Below are positions 51,678 through 60,643 of a stretch of 64,000 bases of DNA, piece after piece. The DNA lies in the NCBI GenBank assembly GCA_963929535.1, contig CAWVIZ010000011.1:248001-312000 (forward strand), read 5' to 3'. The position numbers were made by a program, and so were the translations under genes. Each line of letters begins with the position of its first letter. Positions within the stretch are counted from its first letter, which is position 1. This DNA is from Pullilachnospira sp963929535. Its GTDB lineage: Bacteria > Bacillota > Clostridia > Lachnospirales > Lachnospiraceae. The notes under the pieces are model-generated. The model saw only the letters and a program-made list of their open reading frames with translations, did no database searches and was not told the DNA's origin.

Positions 51678-52811
51678 TTAAACCGCCGCAAGCACACTGC
51701 CCAGAAATTCCCGTACAAAAGGCAGCGCGGCTCCGATGGGAACATTGTGTACCGGCATCCGGCTGATCTGGATAAAATCCGCCTCCTCGGGAAAGGCAGC
51801 TTTTTCCCGGATCATCTGATGCAGCATTTCCACATCCCGGGGCAGAAGATAGGGCGCAATGTGGCCGCCCAGTATATAGTCGCCGTCAAAGACCAGGTGG
51901 AGATTGTTGATGGCTGTGGCAAGATGATCCAGGAATTGCTGCCAGCGTTTCTGAAAACGGGGAGAATCCTTCCGCAGGGCCGTAAAAAAATCTTCCAATG
52001 ATTCGTTTTCTTTCAGAAGGGCAGTAAGAGAACACCAGGTCTCCAGGCATCCCCTCTGACCGCAGTAGCAGAGAGAACCCTTTGCGTCCATCTGCATATG
52101 CTCGATGGTGGCGCTGTGGCCGTGTTTGCCTGCCAGTATTTCTCCATCCCAGATCAGAGCGGCGCCCAGGTGTTTTCCGATGGACAGATACATTCCGTTT
52201 TTCAGATGGGGATCTGCCCATAGCTCAGAGATGGCGGCGCAGTCGGCATCATGAAGAAAACGGCAGGGAAAAGGAAGGTGCTGCAGAAAGGCGGAAACGG
52301 AGAGATCTGTACATTCCAGGATCTTTCCGTAGACGATCCTCTGGCCGTCAGGGGATACCAGCGCCTGCAGAGCGAATCCTACCCCCAGTATCTGGGAGGA
52401 GGAGACAGGAAGTCCCCGGGCAAAATTCTGTATTTCCTGGCTCACCAGCCGGCAGTAAGCGTCTGTATTTTCATAAAAGAAGGGGAGCGCCTCCTGAGAC
52501 AGGATCCGGCCTTTCAGATCGACAGCCAGTATCCGCACAGAGGTCTTAAGGATTTCCACGCCGATTGCCACCCGGGCTGACGGACAGATGTCATATGCTG
52601 CGGCACGCCGTCCCACCTGAGAGGAAAAGTGGCCCGCTTTTTCGATCAGACCCAGCTCCTCCAGGTGAACCAGATTCTGGGTTACGGTGGGAAGGCTCAG
52701 GTGCAGCCTGGATGCAATTTCCTGTTTGGAAGCCTTTCCGCTCTGATAAAGAAGATCATATATGATCTTACAGTTGTTGCGTTTGATCTGTACCGGTGTG
52801 ATCGTATTCAT
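51678..52811 (-). CDS. ROK-family transcriptional repressor (NagC/XylR-like)
   Basis: This 377-residue regulator has an N-terminal MarR-like winged helix (IKRNNCKIIYDLLYQSGKAS, ASRLHLSLPTVTQNLVHLEE) and a C-terminal ROK sugar-binding domain (HLGAALIWDGEI, GHSATIEHMQMD). The ROK zinc motif is CYCGQRGCLE. It senses a sugar or sugar phosphate. AGAGGAAA precedes ATG 52811 on the minus strand; a frame extension to 52847 has no site. Divergent from the dehydrogenase gene, with a matching 19-bp operator on each side of the gap, so it likely represses both itself and that gene. Confidence 0.88.
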   Translation of the reverse strand: MNTITPVQIKRNNCKIIYDLLYQSGKASKQEIASRLHLSLPTVTQNLVHLEELGLIEKAGHFSSQVGRRAAAYDICPSARVAIGVEILKTSVRILAVDLKGRILSQEALPFFYENTDAYCRLVSQEIQNFARGLPVSSSQILGVGFALQALVSPDGQRIVYGKILECTDLSVSAFLQHLPFPCRFLHDADCAAISELWADPHLKNGMYLSIGKHLGAALIWDGEILAGKHGHSATIEHMQMDAKGSLCYCGQRGCLETWCSLTALLKENESLEDFFTALRKDSPRFQKRWQQFLDHLATAINNLHLVFDGDYILGGHIAPYLLPRDVEMLHQMIREKAAFPEEADFIQISRMPVHNVPIGAALPFVREFLGSVLAAV

Positions 52812-52850
52812 AGCAGTTTCCTCTGTCCTTCTGGATCTCCATATCATCTG

Positions 52851-52888
52851 ATGCGGATCCCGCCAGAAGCTTCTGGCGGGATCCGCAT
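52851..52888. repeat. Perfect 38-bp palindrome upstream of the ROK gene
   Basis: Two 19-base arms with no loop run from ATGCGGATCCCGCCAGAAG to its exact complement, centred on AAGCTT between 52869 and 52870. It lies in the 5' leader of the ROK gene. It could be a strong stem, a second regulator site, or a terminator for one direction. Confidence 0.75.
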
Positions 52889-52907
52889 TCTCTATTTTTG
52901 CAGTAAT

Positions 52908-52926
52908 TTATAAAATGATTTTGTAA
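52908..52926. promoter_or_regulatory. Probable ROK operator O1
   Basis: The 19-bp dyad TTATAAAAT-G-ATTTTGTAA is symmetrical except for one position. It matches the site at 53051-53069 and sits in the promoter zone of the ROK gene, consistent with autoregulation. Confidence 0.65.
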
Positions 52927-53009
52927 AATTTACTATAGCATATTTGAAACACGTTTGCTATTGGCCAGAAACCACAAAAAGAGATCGAGATAATTGTGGT
53001 TTTTTCGGA

Positions 53010-53069
53010 TTGACAAAGCACAAATAAGAGGGCTATTATAAAAATACAATTTGCAAAATGATTTTATAA
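53010..53069 (+). promoter_or_regulatory. Dehydrogenase promoter with ROK operator O2
   Basis: TTGACA (53010-53015), 18-base spacer, TATTAT (53034-53039). The dyad TTGCAAAAT-G-ATTTTATAA (53051-53069) lies just after the expected transcription start, where a bound repressor would block elongation. It differs from O1 at only two symmetric positions. Confidence 0.7.
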
Positions 53070-53112
53070 AATAAAATCAATGAACCGGTCTGAGAGAGAA
53101 AGGAGAGAGAAT

Positions 53113-53889
53113 ATGGGAATCATCGAGAGCATGAGGCTGGATGGAAAACGGATCTTTGTAACCGGAGGAGCAAGAGGGATCGGAAAGAGTGTGGCTGCGG
53201 CTTTTGCTGAGGCGGGAGCCGATCTGGCCATCGTGGATGTGGATCTGAAGGAAGCGGAGAAAACGGCCGAGGAGCTGGCCCGGACACATGAGAGACGGGT
53301 AATTGCCGTAAAATGCGATGTGACAGATCCGGGTCAGGTGCAGGAAATGGTAGAAACGGTGACAGGAACGCTTGGAGGGCTGGAGGCGGCATTCTGCAAC
53401 GCGGGCATCTGTCTGAACGTGCCGGCGGAGGAGATGAGCTATGAGCAGTGGAGGAAAGTACTGGATGTGAACCTGACAGGAGTATTTCTCACGGCTCAGG
53501 CGGCGGGAAGATATATGCTGGCGCATGGGGGCGGCTCCATCATCAATACGGCTTCCATGTCTGCCCATATTGTCAATGTTCCACAGCCGCAGTGCGCATA
53601 TAACGCATCCAAGGCGGGAGTGATCCAGCTGACCAAATCTCTGGCTATTGAGTGGGCAAAAAGAGGCGTCCGGGTGAACTCCATCAGCCCCGGTTACATG
53701 GCTACAGAGCTGACGATGAATTCTCCCAGCCTGAAGCCTTTGATCCAGCAGTGGAACCATATGGCTCCCATGGGAAGGATGGGCCGGCCGGAGGAGCTGC
53801 AGTCCATCTGCGTATACCTGGCAGGAGATACCAGCTCCTTTACCACAGGGGCAGATTTCGTGGTAGATGGGGCATTTACCTGTTTTTAG
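53113..53889 (+). CDS. Short-chain dehydrogenase/reductase, sugar or polyol type
   Basis: This is an NAD(P)-dependent oxidoreductase of the classical SDR kind (258 residues): cofactor motif VTGGARGIGKS, acidic DVDL after beta-2, CNAGI, catalytic Ser in NTASMSA, YNASK and SPGYMATEL. It resembles sorbose, sorbitol or gluconate-type dehydrogenases, but the substrate cannot be fixed from sequence. AAAGGAGAG precedes ATG 53113. Control by the divergent ROK repressor points to a sugar or sugar alcohol. A terminator follows at once, so it is a single-gene transcript. Confidence 0.8.
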   Translation: MGIIESMRLDGKRIFVTGGARGIGKSVAAAFAEAGADLAIVDVDLKEAEKTAEELARTHERRVIAVKCDVTDPGQVQEMVETVTGTLGGLEAAFCNAGICLNVPAEEMSYEQWRKVLDVNLTGVFLTAQAAGRYMLAHGGGSIINTASMSAHIVNVPQPQCAYNASKAGVIQLTKSLAIEWAKRGVRVNSISPGYMATELTMNSPSLKPLIQQWNHMAPMGRMGRPEELQSICVYLAGDTSSFTTGADFVVDGAFTCF

Positions 53890-53892
53890 TAT

Positions 53893-53937
53893 AAAAACGC
53901 CCCCGAAGGACAGAAAAATCCTTTCGGGGGGCGTTTT
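53893..53937. terminator. Terminator, bidirectional
   Basis: AAAACGCCCCCGAAGGA pairs with TCCTTTCGGGGGGCGTTTT (one bulge), with an A run before and a T run after, so it can serve the dehydrogenase gene and the converging deacetylase gene. Confidence 0.85.
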
Positions 53938-53944
53938 GCGGCGG

Positions 53945-54763
53945 TCAGCATTCGGCCAGTTCCTTTAGATTTCCAAATTGATATCCCATCTCCTCCCACC
54001 TGGTCAGCAGCTCATCCATGATACTTCCATTGGTGTCAGAGGTGTTGTGGAGAAGGACGATAGCTCCGGGATGGATGCGTCCCAGCAGCTTTTCAAACGC
54101 CTCCTCCCTGGTAGGCTGCTGATCCTGATACCAGTCCACGTAGGCCAGGCTCCAGAAAAAGGTATGATAGCCCAGTTCCCTGGCCATTTCCAGATTCTGT
54201 ACATTATATTTGCCCTGGGGAGGACGGTAATAGGGAGCCATTTCGGTGCCGGTGATGGACTGAAACAGCTCTTCCACAGCGGAGAGCTCCTCCTGGAATT
54301 CTTCTTTGGTGGAAATCTGGGACATATCCGGATGATGATAGGTGTGATTCGCCACGTTATGACCGTCTTCCACCATTCTTTTCACCAGATCGGGACTGGT
54401 TTCCAGATAGTTGCCTACCACGAAGAAAGTGGCGGGGGCATTGTGCTTTTTCAGGGCATCCAGGATCGCTTCGGTATTTCCGTTTTCAAAGCCGCAGTCA
54501 AAGGTGAGATAGATGACTTTTTCATCCGTTTCATCCACAAAGGTGGCATTGTACCGGGCCAGTTCTTCTGAAGAGGCGTTGCCGACAGGTGCTTTGCCTT
54601 CCTCCTGAAAACTCAGTCCCCAGTTGTCGGAAACGGTCTGGGAAGCCGTCTGGACGGAAGTATCAGAAGCGGTGAATTTTGCCGCTGCAGAGCCCAGGAA
54701 AAAGGCTCCTGCCATCAGGCAGACGAGGCCGAAGGATTTTCGGATAAGGGTTTCTTTATTCAT
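53945..54763 (-). CDS. Polysaccharide deacetylase, PdaA-like
   Basis: This is an exported NodB-fold deacetylase (272 residues): signal anchor at about 10-30 (GLVCLMAGAFFLGSAAA), then a NodB domain with YLTFDCGFENGN (catalytic Asp and metal Asp/Glu region), the metal-binding HTYHHPD, YYRPPQGKYN and IVLLHNTSDTN. The delta-lactam PdaA group has the same TFDxGxE-type opening, so a role in muramic lactam formation in the spore cortex is likely but not certain. It fits a spore-forming host. Confidence 0.83.
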   Translation of the reverse strand: MNKETLIRKSFGLVCLMAGAFFLGSAAAKFTASDTSVQTASQTVSDNWGLSFQEEGKAPVGNASSEELARYNATFVDETDEKVIYLTFDCGFENGNTEAILDALKKHNAPATFFVVGNYLETSPDLVKRMVEDGHNVANHTYHHPDMSQISTKEEFQEELSAVEELFQSITGTEMAPYYRPPQGKYNVQNLEMARELGYHTFFWSLAYVDWYQDQQPTREEAFEKLLGRIHPGAIVLLHNTSDTNGSIMDELLTRWEEMGYQFGNLKELAEC

Positions 54764-54906
54764 GATGGGTGGATCCTCCCGGTATGTATCGGTGATGCCT
54801 GCAGACTGCTGCAGGATCTTGGGCTTACTGTATGATATGATGGGGGATGGGAAAGTATGTGTGGGCGTCAGACGAAAATCTGATCGTCGGAAGGGAGAGA
54901 ACTATT

Positions 54907-55578
54907 GTGATTGAGGTTTATTACGCGGAAGATGATGAAATCATCGCCCAATCCGTAAAAGAATACCTGGAACAGCAAAACTGCAAGGTGACCATCTTCG
55001 GCGCGATTACCGATATGAAAAAAGCGCTGATCAGACATTTGCCCGCCGTTATTTTGCTGGATTGGAATATGCCGGATGGCCAGGGAAACCAATTGTGCCG
55101 CTGGATCCGGGATAGATGGAACGATCTGCCCGTTATCTATCTGACGGTCCGCGGTGACTCCTGCGATATTGTCAGCGGTTTTGGGAATGGCGCAGACGAT
55201 TATGTGGTAAAACCTTTTGATCTTGCTGTTCTGCACTCCCGCATTCTGGCGCTGCTTCGCAGATCCCAAAGTACGAAAGCAGCGAAATTGTTCTGTGATG
55301 ACCTGATATTGGATAAAGAAAAAGCCGCTGTCTACTATCAGCAGAAAGAGATCACTGTAAGTCAGTCAGAATATAAGATCCTTCTGCTGTTGATGGAAAA
55401 TAAAGGAAAAACCGTCACCAGGAGACAACTTTTGGAGCAGGTTTGGGATAGCAGCGGGAACTATGTCAATGACAATACGTTGACAGTTGCCATGAAGCGG
55501 CTGAGAGAAAAGCTGCAGCATCCGTTCTGCTTGAAAACGGTCAGAAGTTTCGGCTACCGCATGGAGGATACGAAATGA
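54907..55578 (+). CDS. OmpR-type response regulator, module 1
   Basis: This response regulator (223 residues) has a receiver with YYAEDDE, phosphoacceptor Asp in VILLDWNMPDG and Lys in YVVKPFD; the winged helix has ITVSQSEYKILLLLMENKGK and VNDNTLTVAMKRLREKL. GTG 54907 is used: GGGAGAG lies seven bases upstream, and the frame before it encodes no conserved residues. It overlaps the kinase gene by four bases. It probably drives the ABC and permease genes after it in response to a peptide antibiotic or related envelope signal. Confidence 0.88.
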   Translation: MIEVYYAEDDEIIAQSVKEYLEQQNCKVTIFGAITDMKKALIRHLPAVILLDWNMPDGQGNQLCRWIRDRWNDLPVIYLTVRGDSCDIVSGFGNGADDYVVKPFDLAVLHSRILALLRRSQSTKAAKLFCDDLILDKEKAAVYYQQKEITVSQSEYKILLLLMENKGKTVTRRQLLEQVWDSSGNYVNDNTLTVAMKRLREKLQHPFCLKTVRSFGYRMEDTK

Positions 55579-56762
55579 GTGAAAAAAAGAAACGAGGAAT
55601 TCTGCTGCTTTTCCCAGTCGTAGTCCTCTTATGGGGGATGATTTTCACGTCTTTGTTATTTTATCATACATATCAACAGACAGCCTATCAACATATTTCC
55701 GCATTCTGCGAAGTTATTCTGGAAAATTCCCCCGAAGCCGAGCCGCAGTTGTTGTCTGACTTGAAAGCGTATCATTCGCTGACCGAGCAGGAGATAGCTG
55801 AAAATAACTATTTGGGAAAGTATGGCTATCGGCCAGGGGAATTTTGCAAAGGGCTTCCGACGCATACGTTTCTTCTTCCTGTCATGTTGTTCCTTATGGT
55901 TTCGGGAGCCTTTGTCTTAACGGTATGGTGGTTTCGCAGGCGCAGTCAAAAACGTATTGTCGATCTGACCGAGTATTTGGAGCGAATCAACATAGGAGCC
56001 GGAGGAGCATTGGTACAGACGCAGGAAGATGAGTTCTCTCAATTGCAGGACGAGATATACAAAACGGTTACAGCACTCTATCAGACCAGAGAAGCAGCCG
56101 TTTCCGCAAAGAAAAACTTTGCGGAAAATCTGGCAAATATCGCCCACCAGCTGAAAACACCGATTACAGCAGCCTTCCTGTCTTTACAGCTTATGAAGAA
56201 GGAAGCAGCCAATAGATATGCCGGTCAGATCGAAAAGCAGTTGGAGCGGCTGAACCGTCTGGAAGAATCCCTGCTCATGCTTTCTAAGATTGATGCAGGA
56301 GGGCTGCTGCTGAAATACGAAAAAGTTGACATTTACACAGCGCTCAGTCTGGCGGCGGAAAATCTGATTGATTTATTGCGGGAGAACCATATTTCCATCG
56401 AGATTCCGGAAAATGGCTGTGTTGAATTTGCCGGTGACCTGGAATGGACAATGGAAGCCTGTATCAATTTGATGAAAAACTGTATGGAGCATTCACAACC
56501 TGGGGGGATTGTACATTGTGATTATTCGGTGAATCCTCTTTATGCGGAAATTCGGATATGGGACGATGGGACGGGTTTTGATACGGAGGACCTGCCGCAT
56601 CTATTTGAACGCTTTTATCGCGGCAGGCGTGCAACAGGAAACGGCATCGGAATCGGTTTGGCGCTTGCTCGTTCTGTCTTTGAGCTGCAGAACGGGACGG
56701 TTACCGCCTGTAATCTGCAAAACGGCGGCGCGTGTTTTGAAATAAGGATATACAGTCACTGA
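55575..56762 (+). CDS. Sensor histidine kinase, module 1
   Basis: This is a membrane kinase (395 residues). TM1 is at about 10-30 (ILLLFPVVVLLWGMIFTSLL) and TM2 at about 98-118 (LLPVMLFLMVSGAFVLTVWW), with a loop of about 65 residues outside, then a HAMP-like linker. The H-box is LANIAHQLKTPITAAFL and the N-box INLMKNCMEHSQ; DDGTGFD and GNGIGIGLALA follow. It is longer than classic BceS kinases, whose TM helices are joined by only a few residues, so it may sense its ligand partly by itself. Confidence 0.88.
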   Translation: MSEKKKRGILLLFPVVVLLWGMIFTSLLFYHTYQQTAYQHISAFCEVILENSPEAEPQLLSDLKAYHSLTEQEIAENNYLGKYGYRPGEFCKGLPTHTFLLPVMLFLMVSGAFVLTVWWFRRRSQKRIVDLTEYLERINIGAGGALVQTQEDEFSQLQDEIYKTVTALYQTREAAVSAKKNFAENLANIAHQLKTPITAAFLSLQLMKKEAANRYAGQIEKQLERLNRLEESLLMLSKIDAGGLLLKYEKVDIYTALSLAAENLIDLLRENHISIEIPENGCVEFAGDLEWTMEACINLMKNCMEHSQPGGIVHCDYSVNPLYAEIRIWDDGTGFDTEDLPHLFERFYRGRRATGNGIGIGLALARSVFELQNGTVTACNLQNGGACFEIRIYSH

Positions 56763-56826
56763 GATGTCACTTTACTTTGCTATACTATACGCAGGATAAA
56801 CTGACTAATAAAAAGGAGAAAGTGAC

Positions 56827-57507
56827 GTGGAAATATTAAGATGTGAAAATGTCCGAAAAGTATATGGCTTCGGGAACAGTCAAGTCGTTGCCCTGGACCA
56901 TATCGACCTGTCTGTCCAGAAAGGGGAATTTGCTGCAATCGTGGGTGCGTCCGGCTCGGGAAAATCGACTTTGCTGCATATTTTGGGCAGTGTGGATAAG
57001 CCCACAGAGGGAAAAGTACTGATAGAGGGAACCGATATACAAAAAATGAACCGAACACAGGCAGCGATTTTCAGACGCAGAAAAGTGGGGCTGGTCTATC
57101 AGTTTTATAATCTGATTCCAACGCTCACTGTCCGAAAAAATATCCTTATGCCCCTTATGCTGGATAAACGAAAACCAAATCAGGAATACTTTGACCGGAT
57201 TGTTCGTTCGCTGGGAATCGAGGACAAACTGGATGCTCTTCCCAGCCAATTATCGGGGGGACAGCAACAGCGCACAGCTATCGCCCGTTCTTTGATCTAT
57301 CGCCCGGCGCTCCTGCTGGCTGATGAACCAACCGGAAACCTGGATCGAAAAAACGGAGAAGAAATTCTTGACTTGCTGAAATTGTCAAACCGCAATCTGG
57401 ATCAGACCGTTCTGCTGGTCACTCATGATGAAAGGATTGCTTTGAAAGCAGATCGCATGATAACCATAGAGGATGGAAAAATCATCAGGGATCAGAAAGG
57501 CCGGTGA
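56827..57507 (+). CDS. ABC transporter ATPase, BceA/MacB-like, module 1
   Basis: This 226-residue ATPase is typical of peptide-resistance exporters: Walker A GASGSGKST, signature LSGGQQQR, Walker B LLLADEPTGNLD and LVTHDE. It starts at GTG 56827 after AAAGGAGAAAG. It overlaps the permease gene by four bases (GTGA), so both subunits are coupled. About 65 bases separate it from the kinase gene, enough for a promoter; a TATACT lies at about 56781. Confidence 0.88.
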   Translation: MEILRCENVRKVYGFGNSQVVALDHIDLSVQKGEFAAIVGASGSGKSTLLHILGSVDKPTEGKVLIEGTDIQKMNRTQAAIFRRRKVGLVYQFYNLIPTLTVRKNILMPLMLDKRKPNQEYFDRIVRSLGIEDKLDALPSQLSGGQQQRTAIARSLIYRPALLLADEPTGNLDRKNGEEILDLLKLSNRNLDQTVLLVTHDERIALKADRMITIEDGKIIRDQKGR

Positions 57508-59708
57508 AGGGTATGTGGAAAGAGTATTCCATCGGATTCATAAAGAGAAATCGCGCCTCCAGCTTATCCGTCCTTGCTGCCGCATTTATTTCGGCCTTAT
57601 TTCTGTCTTTGCTGTGCGGTCTGTTTTACAATTTCTGGAATTACGAGATAGAATCCATTACTTTGGAAGAGGGAAACTGGCAGGGACGCATTGCGGGAAC
57701 CTTTGGAGAAAATGTGATATCTGACATTGAAAATTTTGCCAATGTGAAAAGTGCCGCCATCAATGACGAATTATCGGATGGCCAAACCCAGGTGATTGAT
57801 ATCTGCTTTCACAACATGAGGACGGTATATCAGGATATGCCCCTGATCGCCCGGCAGCTGAGAGTTCCTGACAGCTCTGTGACGTATCATGAATTACTGC
57901 TGTCAAGATATTTTATCCATGATCCCCAGGATGCCAGCCCGCCCTTATTGATGGCCTTTTATTTGGCTGTGCTTCTGCTTGTATCGGCATCGCTGATTTT
58001 GATTATTCATAACTCCTTTGCCGTATCCATGAACGCCCGTGTTCATCAATTCGGTATTTTTTCCAGCATAGGGGCAACGCCGGGGCAAATTCGTACCTGT
58101 CTTTTGCAGGAGGCAGCCGTGCTTTGCATTATCCCGATTTTACTTGGAAGTTTTATGGGGATTGCCCTGACTTTTGGAACCATACAGATTGTGAATGTAC
58201 TTGCGGATGGAATTGCAGGCAGGCATGATGCGGTGTTTGCTTACCATCCTTTCGTATTTGCTGTCACAATCCTGGCATCTGCCCTGACGGTATTTATTTC
58301 CGCATGGCTGCCGGCCTTAAGCTTAAGCAAGCTGACCCCGCTGGAAGCTATAAAAAATACAGGAGAATTACAGCTGAAGCGGAGGAAACAGTCCCGCATC
58401 CTTGCGCAGCTGTTTGGAGCAGAAGGTGAACTGGCCGGCAATGCGCTGAAAGCGCAGAAGAAAGCCCTGCGGACCTCCACGTTGTCCCTGACCCTCTCTT
58501 TCCTGGGTTTTACGTTCATGCTGTGCTTCTTTACTCTTTCAGGGATCAGTACGAATCATACCTATTTTGAACGCTACCAGGATGCCTGGGATGTCATGGC
58601 AGCCGTAAAAGATACCCCGATAGAGGATTTTGATTACGAAAATGAAATCCATGGGCTGGATAACACAGACAGCGTAATCTATCAAAAAGCGGGTGCTTAT
58701 AGTTCTGTTCCGATGGATGCCATCAGCCAGGAAGTGAAACGCCTGGGAGGAGCAGAGGCATTGGCCGGAACCTCTGTCATCGCTGCCGATGACGCTTATA
58801 TCATCCAGGCCCCCATTGTCATTATGGATGACAACAGTTTCGCTGAATACTGTGAGCAGATCGGCGTTTCCCCGTCAGAGACAGGGAGCGTTATTCTGAA
58901 CCGTATCTGGGACAGCGTAAACAGCAATTTCAGGTATAAAGAATACGTTCCGTTTTTAACTGGGGAACAGGACTCCATCATCTTACAGAGTGGGGCTGAT
59001 ACGGCTGATACTGTCACAATCCCTGTTTTGGGCTATACGCAGGAGCCGCCCGTCTTAAGAGAAGAATACGAGAACTATGCGTTGGTTCAGTTCCTTTCGG
59101 TTTCTTCGTGGAAACAGATCGAAGAAGTGATCGGAAATGCGGAGAAAGATACATATATCCGCGTTCTGGCCATGAAAGATAGAACCTTAACGGAATTGCA
59201 TACGATAGAAACGGAGCTGACAAATATCCTGGGGCATGAATTTACGCTTGAGATGGAAAATCGAGTTCAGGAAAAAATGGACAATGACGCCATGTTAAAT
59301 GGCTATAAGCTGATTATCGGGGCGTTGTGCGCATTGCTTGCCCTGATTGGAATCGCCAATGTCTTTTCCAACACGCTGGGTTTTATCCGGCAACGGAAAA
59401 GAGAATTTGCAAGGTATGTGTCCATCGGTATGACACCGGAAGGTATGCGAAAAATGTTTCGGATTGAGGCCCTTGTTATTGCGGGACGTCCTGTTCTGAT
59501 TACACTGCCGGTCACTGTATTGTTTGTATGGTTTATGATAACGGCAAGCTGCCTGGATCCAATGGAGTTTCTGTCAGCGGCTCCGATTGTTCCGGTCGTA
59601 ATTTTTATGGCGGCGATTTTTGGATTTGTTGCGCTGGCATATTATGCAGGGGGCAAAAAAATCCTGAAATGCAGCCTGGCAGAAGCACTGCGAAGTGATT
59701 ATATGTAA
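57504..59708 (+). CDS. FtsX-like ABC permease, module 1
   Basis: This 734-residue permease has the MacB/FtsX double layout: TM1 at about 20-42, a small outer domain, three or so TM helices at 150-260 (VLLLVSASLILIIHNSFAVS), another near 335 (FLGFTFMLCFFTLSG), a large outer domain at about 355-600, and three final helices (IIGALCALLALIGIANVFSN onward). Large outer domains in this family bind peptides or lipid II complexes. GTG 57504 overlaps the ATPase stop; ATG 57513 is an alternative. It is probably sensor and pump together with the upstream two-component system. Confidence 0.85.
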   Translation: MKGMWKEYSIGFIKRNRASSLSVLAAAFISALFLSLLCGLFYNFWNYEIESITLEEGNWQGRIAGTFGENVISDIENFANVKSAAINDELSDGQTQVIDICFHNMRTVYQDMPLIARQLRVPDSSVTYHELLLSRYFIHDPQDASPPLLMAFYLAVLLLVSASLILIIHNSFAVSMNARVHQFGIFSSIGATPGQIRTCLLQEAAVLCIIPILLGSFMGIALTFGTIQIVNVLADGIAGRHDAVFAYHPFVFAVTILASALTVFISAWLPALSLSKLTPLEAIKNTGELQLKRRKQSRILAQLFGAEGELAGNALKAQKKALRTSTLSLTLSFLGFTFMLCFFTLSGISTNHTYFERYQDAWDVMAAVKDTPIEDFDYENEIHGLDNTDSVIYQKAGAYSSVPMDAISQEVKRLGGAEALAGTSVIAADDAYIIQAPIVIMDDNSFAEYCEQIGVSPSETGSVILNRIWDSVNSNFRYKEYVPFLTGEQDSIILQSGADTADTVTIPVLGYTQEPPVLREEYENYALVQFLSVSSWKQIEEVIGNAEKDTYIRVLAMKDRTLTELHTIETELTNILGHEFTLEMENRVQEKMDNDAMLNGYKLIIGALCALLALIGIANVFSNTLGFIRQRKREFARYVSIGMTPEGMRKMFRIEALVIAGRPVLITLPVTVLFVWFMITASCLDPMEFLSAAPIVPVVIFMAAIFGFVALAYYAGGKKILKCSLAEALRSDYM

Positions 59709-59798
59709 CTATCCAGCCTTCCAATGCCCGCGGGGCGCTGTGTGCATGCTTTGGTGATCACCGTTCGTAACAGTGAAGCCGGAAGGCTGAACTGTAAC
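59709..59798. repeat. Palindromic repeat family, member 4
   Basis: This includes a complete 32-bp unit (59767-59798: GTAACAGTGAAGCC, then GGAAGGCTGAACTGTAAC) and a partial facing half, CCAGCCTTCC at 59713-59722, around about 45 bases. TGTGCATGC of the spacer is also shared with the member at 42500. It begins on the stop codon of the permease gene. Confidence 0.7.
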
Positions 59799-59827
59799 CA
59801 CCGTTCTTCTCCGACACAGTTCCCGCC

Positions 59828-59856
59828 TTGTATTCTTCCGGCGAATGAAATATAAT
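59828..59856 (+). promoter_or_regulatory. Promoter of module 2
   Basis: TTGTAT (59828-59833), 17-base spacer, TATAAT (59851-59856), followed by a leader of about 115 bases to the response regulator start. Confidence 0.65.
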
Positions 59857-59977
59857 AAAAATATTGCTGGGTCAGGGGAGGTATTCCTGGCGAAGTGAAA
59901 ATGACCGCCATCAGGCTGATACCGGAAGATGCGGGAAAGCCAATTGATGGAAGAACGAAGAAAGGGAGGACGCAAAG

Positions 59978-60643
59978 GTGAGGCAAATTTTACTTTTGGA
60001 AGATGATGAAGCTCTGGGACGTGGAATCCATATGGCTCTTGAGACACCAAACTGTGCAGTCACCCATTGCAGTACACGGCTTCAGGCAGCAGATCTTTTG
60101 CAAAGCGCGGCTTTTGACCTGCTGATTTTTGACATCAACCTGCCTGACGGCAGCGGCCTGGAGCTGCTGCGGACACTACGGCAGAAAGGCAGCCTTACGC
60201 CCGCGATTTTGCTTACAGCTAATGATCTGGAACTGGATGAAGTCACCGGCCTGGAAGCCGGGGCGGATGACTATATCACCAAGCCCTTCTCCCTGGCAGT
60301 TCTCCGAGCCAGGGTAAACGCCCAGCTGCGGCGCTCTGCCCCGGTAAAGCCGGAACGGGTAGAGACGAACGGCTTTGTATTTGACTTCTCCCGCCTGGAA
60401 TTCTCCAAAGGCGGCAATCCTATTGAATTGTCCAGGACGGAACAGCGGCTGCTGCGCTTGCTGGTGGAGAACCGGGGCCGCACCCTGCCCCGGGAGCTGC
60501 TGCTGGAAAAGGTGTGGGACGGCGGCGAGTTTGTGGACGAAAACGCTCTTTCGGTTGCGGTAAGGCGTCTGCGCGCCAAGCTAGGGGATGCTCCGATCAA
60601 GACCGTGTACGGGGTGGGATACACCTGGGAGGTGGGAAGATGA
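59978..60643 (+). CDS. OmpR-type response regulator, module 2
   Basis: This response regulator (221 residues) has LLLEDDEALG, phosphoacceptor Asp in LLIFDINLPDGSG, and Lys in YITKPFS; the winged helix has IELSRTEQRLLRLLVENRGR and VDENALSVAVRRLRAKL. It starts at GTG after AAAGGGAGGAC. It overlaps the kinase start by four bases. The codon use is richer in GC than module 1 (CGG, CTG, GCC), suggesting a different origin for the two modules. Confidence 0.88.
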   Translation: MRQILLLEDDEALGRGIHMALETPNCAVTHCSTRLQAADLLQSAAFDLLIFDINLPDGSGLELLRTLRQKGSLTPAILLTANDLELDEVTGLEAGADDYITKPFSLAVLRARVNAQLRRSAPVKPERVETNGFVFDFSRLEFSKGGNPIELSRTEQRLLRLLVENRGRTLPRELLLEKVWDGGEFVDENALSVAVRRLRAKLGDAPIKTVYGVGYTWEVGR

